The position numbers and the translations under genes were made by a program. The notes beneath the pieces are model-generated. The model saw only the letters and a program-made list of their open reading frames with translations, had not been told where the DNA came from and ran no database searches. DNA of 64,000 nucleotides, taken from an uncultured Prevotella sp. Its GTDB lineage: Bacteria > Bacteroidota > Bacteroidia > Bacteroidales > Bacteroidaceae. The stretch spans positions 22,375-86,374 of the forward strand of contig CALBLK010000030.1 of NCBI GenBank assembly GCA_937895845.1, in the 5' to 3' direction. Positions 33,593 to 40,208 of this stretch are shown piece after piece (position 1 is the first letter of the stretch; each line of letters begins with the position of its first letter).

Positions 33593-33865
33593 ATGAACAT
33601 TAAACCATTAGCAGACCGAGTACTTGTACTCCCTGCACCCGCAGAAGAGAAAGTTGGTGGAATCATTATTCCTGACACTGCCAAGGAGAAACCCCTGCAC
33701 GGCAAGATTGTTGCCACAGGAAAGGGAACCAAAGACGACGAGATGGTGCTCAAGGAAGGTGACGAAGTGCTTTACGGAAAGTATTCGGGCACAGAATTGG
33801 AATATGAAGGACAGAAATATCTGATGATGCGTCAGAGCGATGTTCTGGCCATTATCGAAGGTTAA
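33593..33865 (+). CDS. groES: Co-chaperonin GroES
   Basis: A 90-residue cap protein of the chaperonin. It has the PLADRVLVLPAPAEEKVGGIIIPDTA start, where the mobile loop is centred on EEKVGGIIIP, and the GDEVLYGKYSGTELEYEG end. The length is normal for Bacteroidetes (88-91). The frame is open to 33473, but ATG 33593 gives the family N-terminus and is preceded by AT-rich DNA typical of strong genes here. groEL follows after 26 nt, so the two form a normal bicistronic operon, probably induced by heat. Confidence 0.97.
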   Translation: MNIKPLADRVLVLPAPAEEKVGGIIIPDTAKEKPLHGKIVATGKGTKDDEMVLKEGDEVLYGKYSGTELEYEGQKYLMMRQSDVLAIIEG

Positions 33866-33891
33866 TCGACAATTTTTAAACACTTACAATT

Positions 33892-35523
33892 ATGGCAAAA
33901 GAGATTAAATTCAATATTGATGCCCGTGACGTTCTCAAGAAGGGCGTTGACCAGTTGGCAAATGCAGTAAAGGTTACACTTGGTCCCAAGGGCCGCAATG
34001 TGATTATCGAGAAGAAGTTTGGCGCACCTCAGATTACCAAGGACGGTGTGACCGTGGCCAAGGAAGTGGAGCTTGAAGACCACTTTGAGAACACTGGCGC
34101 ACAGCTTGTCAAGAGCGTGGCCAGCAAGACCGGTGACGATGCCGGCGACGGAACGACGACAGCCACCATCCTTGCACAGAGCATTGTCAATGTGGGCCTG
34201 AAGAACGTGACCGCCGGTGCCAACCCCATGGACTTGAAGCGTGGCATTGACAAGGCCGTTAACGCCGTGGTTGGCTACATCAAGAGCACAGCCGAAAAAG
34301 TGGATGACAACTATGCCAAGATTGAGCAGGTGGCCACAGTGTCGGCCAACAACGACCCCGAGATAGGCAAGCTCATTGCCGACGCCATGCGCAAGGTGAG
34401 CAAGGACGGCGTGATTACCATCGAGGAGAGCAAGAGCCGCGACACCTATATCAATGTCGTTGAGGGTATGCAGTTTGACCGTGGCTACCTGAGCGGCTAC
34501 TTCGTTACCGATGCCGACAAGATGGAGTGCGTGATGGAAAATCCTTACATCCTGATTTACGACAAGAAAATCAGCAACATCAAGGACTTCCTCCCAATCC
34601 TCCAGCCCGCTGCCGAGAGTGGCCGTCCGCTGCTGGTCATTGCCGAGGATGTCGACTCTGAGGCTCTCACCACGCTCGTTGTCAACCGTCTGCGTGGCGG
34701 CTTGAAGATTTGCGCTGTCAAGGCTCCTGGCTTTGGCGACCGCCGCAAGGCCATGCTCGAGGATATTGCCGTGCTTACAGGCAGTGTGGTTATCAGCGAG
34801 GAGAAGGGCTTGAAACTTGAGCAGGCCACGCTTGATATGCTGGGTACCTGCGACAAGGTGACCGTAACCAAGGACAACACTACGATTGTCAATGGCGCTG
34901 GCGACAAGAAGAACATTGCCGACCGTGTGGCTCAGATTAAGAACGAGATTGCCAACACCACCAGCTCCTATGACAAGGAGAAGCTGCAGGAGCGTTTGGC
35001 CAAGATGTCGGGTGGCGTTGCCGTGCTTTATGTCGGCGCCAACAGCGAGGTCGAGATGAAGGAGAAGAAAGACCGTGTTGACGATGCGCTGTGTGCAACC
35101 CGCGCCGCTATCGAAGAGGGTGTCGTTGCCGGAGGTGGCACAACCTATATCCGTGCGCTTGATGCCTTGAAGGATGTCAAGGGCGCCAACGCCGACGAGC
35201 AGACCGGTATCAACATTGTTGAGCGTGCCATCGAGGAGCCGCTCCGCCAGATTGTTGCCAATGCAGGCGGCGAGGGCGCAGTGGTTGTACAGAAAGTGCG
35301 CGAGGGCAAGGGTGACTTCGGTTACAATGCCCGTACCGATGAGTATGAGGACATGCGCAAGGCCGGTGTCATTGACCCTGCCAAGGTGGCCCGTGTGGCT
35401 CTGGAGAACGCAGCCTCTATCGCAGGCATGTTCCTCACCACTGAGTGCCTCATTGTTGACAAACCCGAGGAGAAGCCGGCTATGCCGATGGGCGGTGCAC
35501 CCGGAATGGGCGGCATGATGTAA
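33892..35523 (+). CDS. groEL: Chaperonin GroEL
   Basis: A 543-residue subunit of the 14-mer folding chamber. ATP-site motifs LGPKGRNVI and AGDGTTTATILAQ, apical-domain segment EDVDSEALTTLVVN, and the closing Gly/Met tail (PMGGAPGMGGMM) are all normal; no insert or gap. A 14-bp terminator hairpin follows the stop. Codon use is that of a highly expressed gene. Confidence 0.98.
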   Translation: MAKEIKFNIDARDVLKKGVDQLANAVKVTLGPKGRNVIIEKKFGAPQITKDGVTVAKEVELEDHFENTGAQLVKSVASKTGDDAGDGTTTATILAQSIVNVGLKNVTAGANPMDLKRGIDKAVNAVVGYIKSTAEKVDDNYAKIEQVATVSANNDPEIGKLIADAMRKVSKDGVITIEESKSRDTYINVVEGMQFDRGYLSGYFVTDADKMECVMENPYILIYDKKISNIKDFLPILQPAAESGRPLLVIAEDVDSEALTTLVVNRLRGGLKICAVKAPGFGDRRKAMLEDIAVLTGSVVISEEKGLKLEQATLDMLGTCDKVTVTKDNTTIVNGAGDKKNIADRVAQIKNEIANTTSSYDKEKLQERLAKMSGGVAVLYVGANSEVEMKEKKDRVDDALCATRAAIEEGVVAGGGTTYIRALDALKDVKGANADEQTGINIVERAIEEPLRQIVANAGGEGAVVVQKVREGKGDFGYNARTDEYEDMRKAGVIDPAKVARVALENAASIAGMFLTTECLIVDKPEEKPAMPMGGAPGMGGMM

Positions 35524-35557
35524 TTGGCGCAAATTGCTAACTGCACATAACAATTAA

Positions 35558-35597
35558 GAGGGAGACGGATGGCAGACATCCGCCTCCCTCGTTTTTT
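35558..35597 (+). terminator. groESL terminator
   Basis: A 14-bp stem with one mismatch (35558-35571 with 35577-35590, 5-nt loop), followed by GTTTTTTATG. It starts 35 nt after the groEL stop. Confidence 0.93.
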
Positions 35598-35630
35598 ATG
35601 TGGAAATGCAGGAAAAAAGTATGCTATTTT

Positions 35631-35661
35631 TTTGGCGTGAGATGGAATTTCTCTATCTTTG
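35631..35661 (+). promoter_or_regulatory. Orphan promoter between groEL and the phosphatase gene
   Basis: TTTG (35631-35634), 19 bp, TATCTTTG (35654-35661): an exact consensus match pointing at a short region with no gene, just after the groEL terminator. Confidence 0.7.
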
Positions 35662-35667
35662 CACTTG

Positions 35668-35792
35668 AAAATAAGCACGTTGATGCGGGTCATGCCGCAC
35701 AGAAGATATTTTTTTTGATTTGTTTTAGTAGATTAGTTTTTAAGTAGTTTGTTTTTACAAAACCGCCTGTCGTGAGACAGGCGGTTTTATTT
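35668..35792 (+). ncRNA. Candidate small RNA of about 120 nt
   Basis: Bounded by the orphan promoter (expected start near 35668) and by the strong hairpin at 35759-35788. Inside, TGCGG and CCGCA (around 35684-35699) can form a small hairpin, followed by a U-rich unpaired stretch. An 11-codon frame beginning MRVMPHRRYFF (35683) is present, but there is no downstream gene on this strand for a leader to control. Does not match 6S, tmRNA or SRP RNA as far as I can tell. Predicted only. Confidence 0.45.
35759..35788. terminator. Bidirectional terminator
   Basis: A perfect 13-bp stem (35759-35771 with 35776-35788, 4-nt loop) starting with AAAA and ending with TTTT, then ATTTTG. It serves the candidate small RNA on the plus strand and the phosphatase operon on the minus strand (30 nt after its stop). 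Confidence 0.9.
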
Positions 35793-35817
35793 TGCGGTCT
35801 GATGTGTGTTCGCTGCT

Positions 35818-36948
35818 TTACCGGTCCAGCTTAATGGTCATGCTCTTGCCCCAGTGGGCTTGCTTGCTGTTCCACAGGTATTCCCTGGCGGTGAGCAGGC
35901 GCTTGTCCGTGTCTATGGTGACGAATGTGAACGACAGGAGGCTCTCGTCGGTGGCCGACAGCTCGCCCTTCATGGGGGAGTCAACCCGGAACACGGGCAG
36001 GATGTCCTGTCCCTTGCCGTCTTTCCACCAATAGAACTCGCTGTAGTTGGTGTGTCCGTGGAAGTAGGCCTTGATGGAAGGGTGCGCCTTGACGAAATTC
36101 GCGAGCTGCCTTCTTTCAGCCGCCGGCTCCTGCTTGGTGCTTTTCACGCTTGCCGTGTCAGCGAGCAGGTTTTCAAACTTGTCCCTGGCGTTGATGTCAT
36201 GTTTGCCGTTGGGATTGATGAAATGCTTGGCCTCCACTTCCGGCGGGTCATGTGCAAAGATAATGACCGGCGTGCCCGGTGCCAGCGTGTCAATGTCTGC
36301 CGCTATCCACGCCCTGGTTTTGCTGTCCGGCCATATTCCGGCGAACACATAGTGTATGCCGTCACCGGTTACGGAGTAGCCTATCCGGTCTTTGGCATAG
36401 TCGAACGTGGCCTTGTCTGCCGGTTTGGCCGGGTGCATCATCAGGTTGTAGATGCCGGCAATGCTTGACGCGTCTGTCGGTGGCGTCAGCTGTCTGTGGA
36501 AGCCGATGGCGTTGCTCGCATCGTGGTTGCCCGGCAGAAGATAGATGGGCGTGGGACGCCCCGCGTTGTCTTTCAGTGTCAGGCGGTGTGTCCAGTCGGT
36601 AATGAACTGCCGCCATGATGCAGCTGCCGGCTGCACACCTTTTTCCATCCTGTTGGCGATGTCGCCCGTGTTGACAATGAAGTTGACGTAGTCGACGGCC
36701 TCTCCGGCCCCCACGCCGCCGTCGCCGGGAATTGTCTCTTGCGGCAAGGCGTTGATTCTGTCAATCAGGGTGCGGTTGACCTCTTGTGCTGACACATGCT
36801 TTTTCCCTTGGAAATCGCGGTACAACCCATAATGAAGGTCTGACACGTGGATGAAATGTATCTCCTTGGCAGCGGCCAAGGCTGCCAGGAAGAAAAACAG
36901 CAGGCTAACGGCCGTTAGCCTGCTGATAAACAATTTGATGTTGCTCAT
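35818..36948 (-). CDS. Secreted calcineurin-fold phosphatase
   Basis: A 376-residue exported enzyme (signal peptide AVSLLFFFLAALAAA). Metal-binding motifs: IHVSDLHYG, VNTGDIANR, LLPGNHDASN, IIFAHDPP and YFHGHTNYS. This is the PhoD/CpdA-like purple-phosphatase fold, so it likely frees phosphate from organic esters in the periplasm or outside. It is last in the operon with the porin and the lamin-tail lipoprotein (30-nt gap), which supports a phosphate-scavenging role. Substrate unknown. Confidence 0.88.
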   Translation of the reverse strand: MSNIKLFISRLTAVSLLFFFLAALAAAKEIHFIHVSDLHYGLYRDFQGKKHVSAQEVNRTLIDRINALPQETIPGDGGVGAGEAVDYVNFIVNTGDIANRMEKGVQPAAASWRQFITDWTHRLTLKDNAGRPTPIYLLPGNHDASNAIGFHRQLTPPTDASSIAGIYNLMMHPAKPADKATFDYAKDRIGYSVTGDGIHYVFAGIWPDSKTRAWIAADIDTLAPGTPVIIFAHDPPEVEAKHFINPNGKHDINARDKFENLLADTASVKSTKQEPAAERRQLANFVKAHPSIKAYFHGHTNYSEFYWWKDGKGQDILPVFRVDSPMKGELSATDESLLSFTFVTIDTDKRLLTAREYLWNSKQAHWGKSMTIKLDR

Positions 36949-36978
36949 GAATCTTGTTTTTTATAAAGATGGTGCGGT

Positions 36979-37536
36979 TTACTTGTTGGCAGCGCCACGG
37001 GTGGCTGTGGTGATTCTCCAGCTGCCGGTCCCGTTTGGAACGCGGGCGTAGCTCTCACCCGTGCTGTGCGTCTTGCCCTCGCCGATGTTGGCGTCCCTGT
37101 CAAACTTGTCAATGCTGTTGCCCTGCTTGTCCCTGATTTCCAGAGCCACCTCCTTTTTGTTGGAAATGCCGGCCTACAGCTCGCCGCTCACAGTGGCGAT
37201 GACAGCATATCCGTGCCCCGCAATCTTGTAATTGTCAGGGAAGGTGAAGATCGTCTCGGTCTTGCCCTCCTCGTCAGTCTTTTCAATCGTAGCCCCGCTG
37301 AGGCTCTTCTCCTCGGCAGCGTTGTTGTACAGCTCAATCCAGTCGTCGTCGGGGTCTTGCTTGCCGCACACCTCGTTGATGACCACCTGGCCCTTGTCTC
37401 CCGGTGAGGCCGATGCAGTGTCAGGCTTTTCTTGACCGTTGCCCCATCCGGGAATGTCGTCCTCGCTGTCGTTCTTGCAGCCGGCCGTGAGCACAGAGAA
37501 AAGTGCTGTCGCAATCAGTAAACATTTTGCTTTCAT
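36979..37536 (-). pseudogene. Lamin-tail-domain lipoprotein interrupted by an in-frame TAG
   Basis: The reading frame starts at 37536 with a lipoprotein signal (ATALFSVLTAGC) and continues as an LTD domain (VVINEVCGKQDPDDDWIELYNN, roughly residues 51-72). A single TAG (37176-37174) follows GYAVIATVSGEL. The same frame then goes on without another stop for 65 codons: AGISNKKEVALEIRDKQG, DKFDRDANIGEG, then RVPNGTGSWRITTATRGAAN, the standard end of LTD domains, and stops with TAA at 36981-36979. So the gene is intact apart from one nonsense codon. TAG is a normal stop in other genes of the window (for example punA-side serB and the DUF4450 gene), so genome-wide recoding is unlikely. LTD proteins are often linked to secreted nucleases and phosphatases. 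Confidence 0.85.
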
Positions 37537-37587
37537 TGTTTGTCTTGTTATTTGGTGCTGTTGTTAAACGTCTGTGATTCCATCTGT

Positions 37588-38961
37588 TTAGAATAAGGCC
37601 ATGAGCCTCAGCTGCAGGATGTTGAAGTCAATGCCGTCCTTCCGGCTCAGGTATAAAGGCTTCCCGTCCGCTTTGATGTGCCCCTTGGCGTCGGCGAACT
37701 TGTCATTGTCCATGAAAGTGTAGTTCAGGCCGACAAGCAGGTTGCTCTTGGGATACCAGTTCAGGGACAGCGAGTAGGCGTTGGCCTTGCCGCCCGTGAT
37801 GACAGCGCGCGCGTCGTGGAAGTCGTTCAGGTTGACCGTGCTGTAATGTGCGGCAAGCTCAAGGTTGCCGCCCTTGCGCCTTACCGGCATAGGGCCAAAC
37901 TCGGCGTCGTCGGCAGCATATCTCCGGGCCTGTCCGAGAATCATATAGGATGTGCTGGCGTACCAGCCGTTGAAGGTGGCGTTCTTGAGCGAGTATTCCT
38001 CGTCGTTCTTCCCGATGCCGTACCTGCTGATACCCGTGAAGACATACTCGCCGGTGAGCAGCCACTTGTTGTGGCGGAAGCCCAGCTCATAGCCCAAAGT
38101 GTAATAGTGGTTGACGTTTTCAACCTCGGCATCCACGAACCGTCGGCGGTCCACTTCGCTCTCGGGCAGTCCCCGGAACTCAACCGTCCTGTGCTCGTTG
38201 CCGTTGGCGTCGGGCGTGCGGTAGGTGGCATAGCCGCCAATGTGAACGGTGGTCTCGTCGTTGTTGACAGGCGATATGGCTGCGCGCCCGGTAAAGGCAT
38301 AGCCGTCATCGCCGCGGTTGCGCTCTTTCTGAAGCAGGTCGACCTTGGCGCCGAACACACCGCCCGAAGCCCACCAGTGGTTGCCGTAGGCGGTGAGCGA
38401 CGCGCCGAGGTGGCGGCCCGATGCGAAAATGTCGACAGGCATGGGTCGCTCTGCGCTTTGCAGGTACTTGGAGCTTGTCGAGCTCTCCATGCTCATCGGC
38501 TCCTTGAACTGGCCGGCCTTCACCCACATGCGGTCGTTGATTTTGTAGCCGATGTACATGTCTTTCACCGTGGCCTCATCGTAGGCAAAGTCCATGTCGA
38601 ACTCGGCAAACCATTTCTTGTAAAGGGTTGCCTTGACGGCAATGCGCGCGCGGCGTACGATGGCGCCATTGCTGAACCTGAATTTCCCGTCATCCTCCTC
38701 CAGGTCTTTGTTTGCCTTTGAAGTCAGCCCGTCAACACTCTCTGTGGGAATATAGCCCGCGGCATCCAGGTAGATGCGGTTGTCCAGCCACCAGTGGAAA
38801 TTGCCGTTGGCAGTGGCAAAGTGCAGCCTGCCGTTTTGTACAAAAGCTTTGACACCGCTTTTCTCCTCGCTTGTCATGTCTTCGGTTTGCGCTTGGGCTT
38901 TCTGTGACAACGCTAAGGAAGCCAGCGCCAAACCGAGGCATAAGTGAAATTTCGTGTTCAT
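37588..38961 (-). CDS. Phosphate-selective porin O/P-type outer membrane protein
   Basis: A 457-residue barrel with signal peptide (ALASLALSQKAQAQ). The sequence follows the OprO/OprP family: GNFHWWLDNRIYLDAAGY, SNGAIVRRARIAVKATLYKKWFAEFDMDF, MWVKAGQFKEPMSMESSTS, LGASLTAYG, and a C-terminal strand ending in LRLMALF. The basic residues at the constriction cannot be placed by eye, so anion or pyrophosphate selectivity is family-based. It is first in its operon, 51 nt before the lamin-tail gene, and its promoter lies next to the Pho-like repeat. The upstream ATG at 39006 is less likely than 38961. Confidence 0.88.
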   Translation of the reverse strand: MNTKFHLCLGLALASLALSQKAQAQTEDMTSEEKSGVKAFVQNGRLHFATANGNFHWWLDNRIYLDAAGYIPTESVDGLTSKANKDLEEDDGKFRFSNGAIVRRARIAVKATLYKKWFAEFDMDFAYDEATVKDMYIGYKINDRMWVKAGQFKEPMSMESSTSSKYLQSAERPMPVDIFASGRHLGASLTAYGNHWWASGGVFGAKVDLLQKERNRGDDGYAFTGRAAISPVNNDETTVHIGGYATYRTPDANGNEHRTVEFRGLPESEVDRRRFVDAEVENVNHYYTLGYELGFRHNKWLLTGEYVFTGISRYGIGKNDEEYSLKNATFNGWYASTSYMILGQARRYAADDAEFGPMPVRRKGGNLELAAHYSTVNLNDFHDARAVITGGKANAYSLSLNWYPKSNLLVGLNYTFMDNDKFADAKGHIKADGKPLYLSRKDGIDFNILQLRLMALF

Positions 38962-38989
38962 GTTTTTATTATCCTTAAAAATATGCGTG

Positions 38990-38997
38990 CAAAAGTA
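38990..38997 (-). promoter_or_regulatory. -7 box of the porin operon promoter
   Basis: TACTTTTG on the minus strand, 29 nt before the porin start. Its upstream box would lie at about 39017-39020, right beside the direct-repeat operator, and is not a good TTTG, as expected for an activated promoter. Confidence 0.65.
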
Positions 38998-39030
38998 TCG
39001 GCACAAGGTTGCGGCGCGGTGTCATTGGTG

Positions 39031-39074
39031 TTACAATCGGGTTACGTCACGGTTTTGTAACGGCTCTGTAACAG
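39031..39074 (-). promoter_or_regulatory. Pho-box-like direct repeats between divergent promoters
   Basis: On the minus strand four 11-bp units run in phase: CTGTTACAGAG (39074-39064), CCGTTACAAAA (39063-39053), CCGTGACGTAA (39052-39042) and a weak CCCGATTGTAA (39041-39031). The first three share CYGTKACR. The 11-bp period and CTGT-AC core recall the PhoB box of proteobacteria. It flanks both the porin promoter and the TACTTTTG of the divergent gene, so one activator could serve both. Confidence 0.65.
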
Positions 39075-39093
39075 AACCGCCAAGGCAAGCCCT

Positions 39094-39101
39094 TACTTTT
39101 G
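39094..39101 (+). promoter_or_regulatory. -7 box of the secreted protein gene
   Basis: TACTTTTG, 51 nt before the start codon. The spacing to the repeat (last unit ends 39074) puts the operator over the -33 position. Confidence 0.65.
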
Positions 39102-39152
39102 CAGTAACTTTTTTAAAATCAGTTTTTGCATCATTTTTATTTAGTGTTAGTT

Positions 39153-39965
39153 ATGAAGAAGAATTTTACTTTCGCAAAAAGCCTGTTTGTAGCCTGTCTT
39201 TCAGTGGTGGCATCTGCGGCCGGCGCACAGGAGGTTGTCTTTAAGGAAACGTTTGGTACGCCCGCTTCAGAGAAGGACGAGCTTCTGGAAGACCATGTGT
39301 GGGGCGAGAATCCGTCGAGCATGTTTGCCAGCGCCCTGTTGCTGGAGGGCAGCTCTGTCAATGTGCGTTCCAACAACCCTTCTGACTACGAAGGCGCCTC
39401 GGGCGACGGCAACCTTTATTTCAAGGGTTGCGCCTCGTTCTCTATTCTCGGCATCTCCACGGCAGACCGCTCTTCACTCAACTTGTCTTTCGGTGCGTTC
39501 GGAAAGAAAGTCGATGATGTGAAGCTGATGAAGGTGGAATACGCCAAGGACGGCGGCGCGAAAGCGCTGCTTGCCGACTTTGCCAGCCTTGACCTTAACA
39601 CGGGCAAGAAGAAATGGACCAAGGTGGAGAACATCGCCCTGCCGCAGGCCAACAGCCTGGACCTGACCTTTACCAGCAACCTGACCGACCTGCTGGCTGA
39701 CGGCGGCATCCGCCTTGACGACATTACAGTGACAGGCAGTAAGGTGGGTACCGCTATCTCGCAGGTGTCAGATGGCAGCCATGGCGTTTTGGCAGCGAAT
39801 CATTCATTGCTCTATCTGGGCCAGCAGGGCCGGGCTGTCCTTTACACCTCCGATGGCCGCAAGGTGGCCGAACTGCTGCCCCATGTGTCTTTTGACACCG
39901 CGGCCCTTCACGGTGTCTTTATCCTGAAGATGGGGAACCAGTCCCGGAAGATTGTCCTGGAATAA
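39153..39965 (+). CDS. Secreted protein with T9SS-like C-terminal tail
   Basis: A 270-residue protein: signal peptide (FVACLSVVASAAGAQ), a beta-rich body (LSFGAFGKKVDDVKLMKVEY, then KWTKVENIALPQANSLDLTF and GGIRLDDITVTG) resembling jelly-roll binding domains found beside LTD or phosphatase proteins, and a C-terminal ~75-residue tail (RAVLYTSDGRKVAELL, GVFILKMGNQSRKIVLE) like the type A sorting signal of the type 9 secretion system. Function unknown. It is transcribed away from the porin operon from a shared Pho-like box, so a phosphate-related role is possible. ATG 39153 chosen over 39126. Confidence 0.75.
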   Translation: MKKNFTFAKSLFVACLSVVASAAGAQEVVFKETFGTPASEKDELLEDHVWGENPSSMFASALLLEGSSVNVRSNNPSDYEGASGDGNLYFKGCASFSILGISTADRSSLNLSFGAFGKKVDDVKLMKVEYAKDGGAKALLADFASLDLNTGKKKWTKVENIALPQANSLDLTFTSNLTDLLADGGIRLDDITVTGSKVGTAISQVSDGSHGVLAANHSLLYLGQQGRAVLYTSDGRKVAELLPHVSFDTAALHGVFILKMGNQSRKIVLE

Positions 39966-40004
39966 AATGACTCGTCCCCTTTCCGGGACGTCTTAAAACA
40001 GGTG

Positions 40005-40055
40005 TGGCTTTGCCTGGCTTACGGTTCCGGTTTTGGACGTGGCCAGGCAAAGCCA
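40005..40055. repeat. 14-bp perfect inverted repeat
   Basis: Arms TGGCTTTGCCTGGC (40005-40018) and its exact complement (40042-40055) around a 23-nt loop, 40 bp after the previous stop. No T-run follows, so a terminator is doubtful. A smaller CGTCCC/GGGACG hairpin lies at about 39973-39990. Confidence 0.6.
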
Positions 40056-40134
40056 TTGCTGTATGCAGGGACAGGCCCTTGGTCCTTGGCGCAGCCTTTG
40101 AACAAGCCTTGCGGCCCCCTGGCAACGCACGATA

Positions 40135-40188
40135 AAGGCTGTTTCATGTCCTTTTATTTTGCATTGTCTCTGATTTGCATTACCTTTG
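40135..40188 (+). repeat. Dispersed promoter element, copy 3 (upstream of the DUF4450-type gene)
   Basis: The ~55 bp ending in TACCTTTG (40181-40188, TTTG at 40158-40161, 19 bp between) match the promoter part of copies 1 and 2 on their minus strands (GGCTGTTT, CCTTTT-TTTTG, ATTGTCT, TTTGCATTACCTTTG). The hairpin leader is missing; the gene starts 21 nt later. Confidence 0.7.
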
Positions 40189-40208
40189 CTGTCATAAACA
40201 AAACTACG

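Noticed and set aside
33862..35553. 563-codon open frame antisense to groEL
   Set aside because: A shadow of groEL codon bias: His/Leu/Val-rich, no domain, start and stop match nothing, and the sense frame is unmistakable. The similar long antisense frames at 40827-43373 and 44751-47237 were rejected for the same reason.
35683..35718. Leader peptide MRVMPHRRYFF with downstream terminator as an attenuator
   Set aside because: There is no gene on the plus strand after the terminator for it to regulate; treated as part of a candidate small RNA instead.
37174..37176. TAG recoded as a sense codon
   Set aside because: Several intact genes in the window end at TAG (serB at 2929, the activation-domain gene near 26696, the DUF4450-type gene at 43226), so TAG functions as a stop here.
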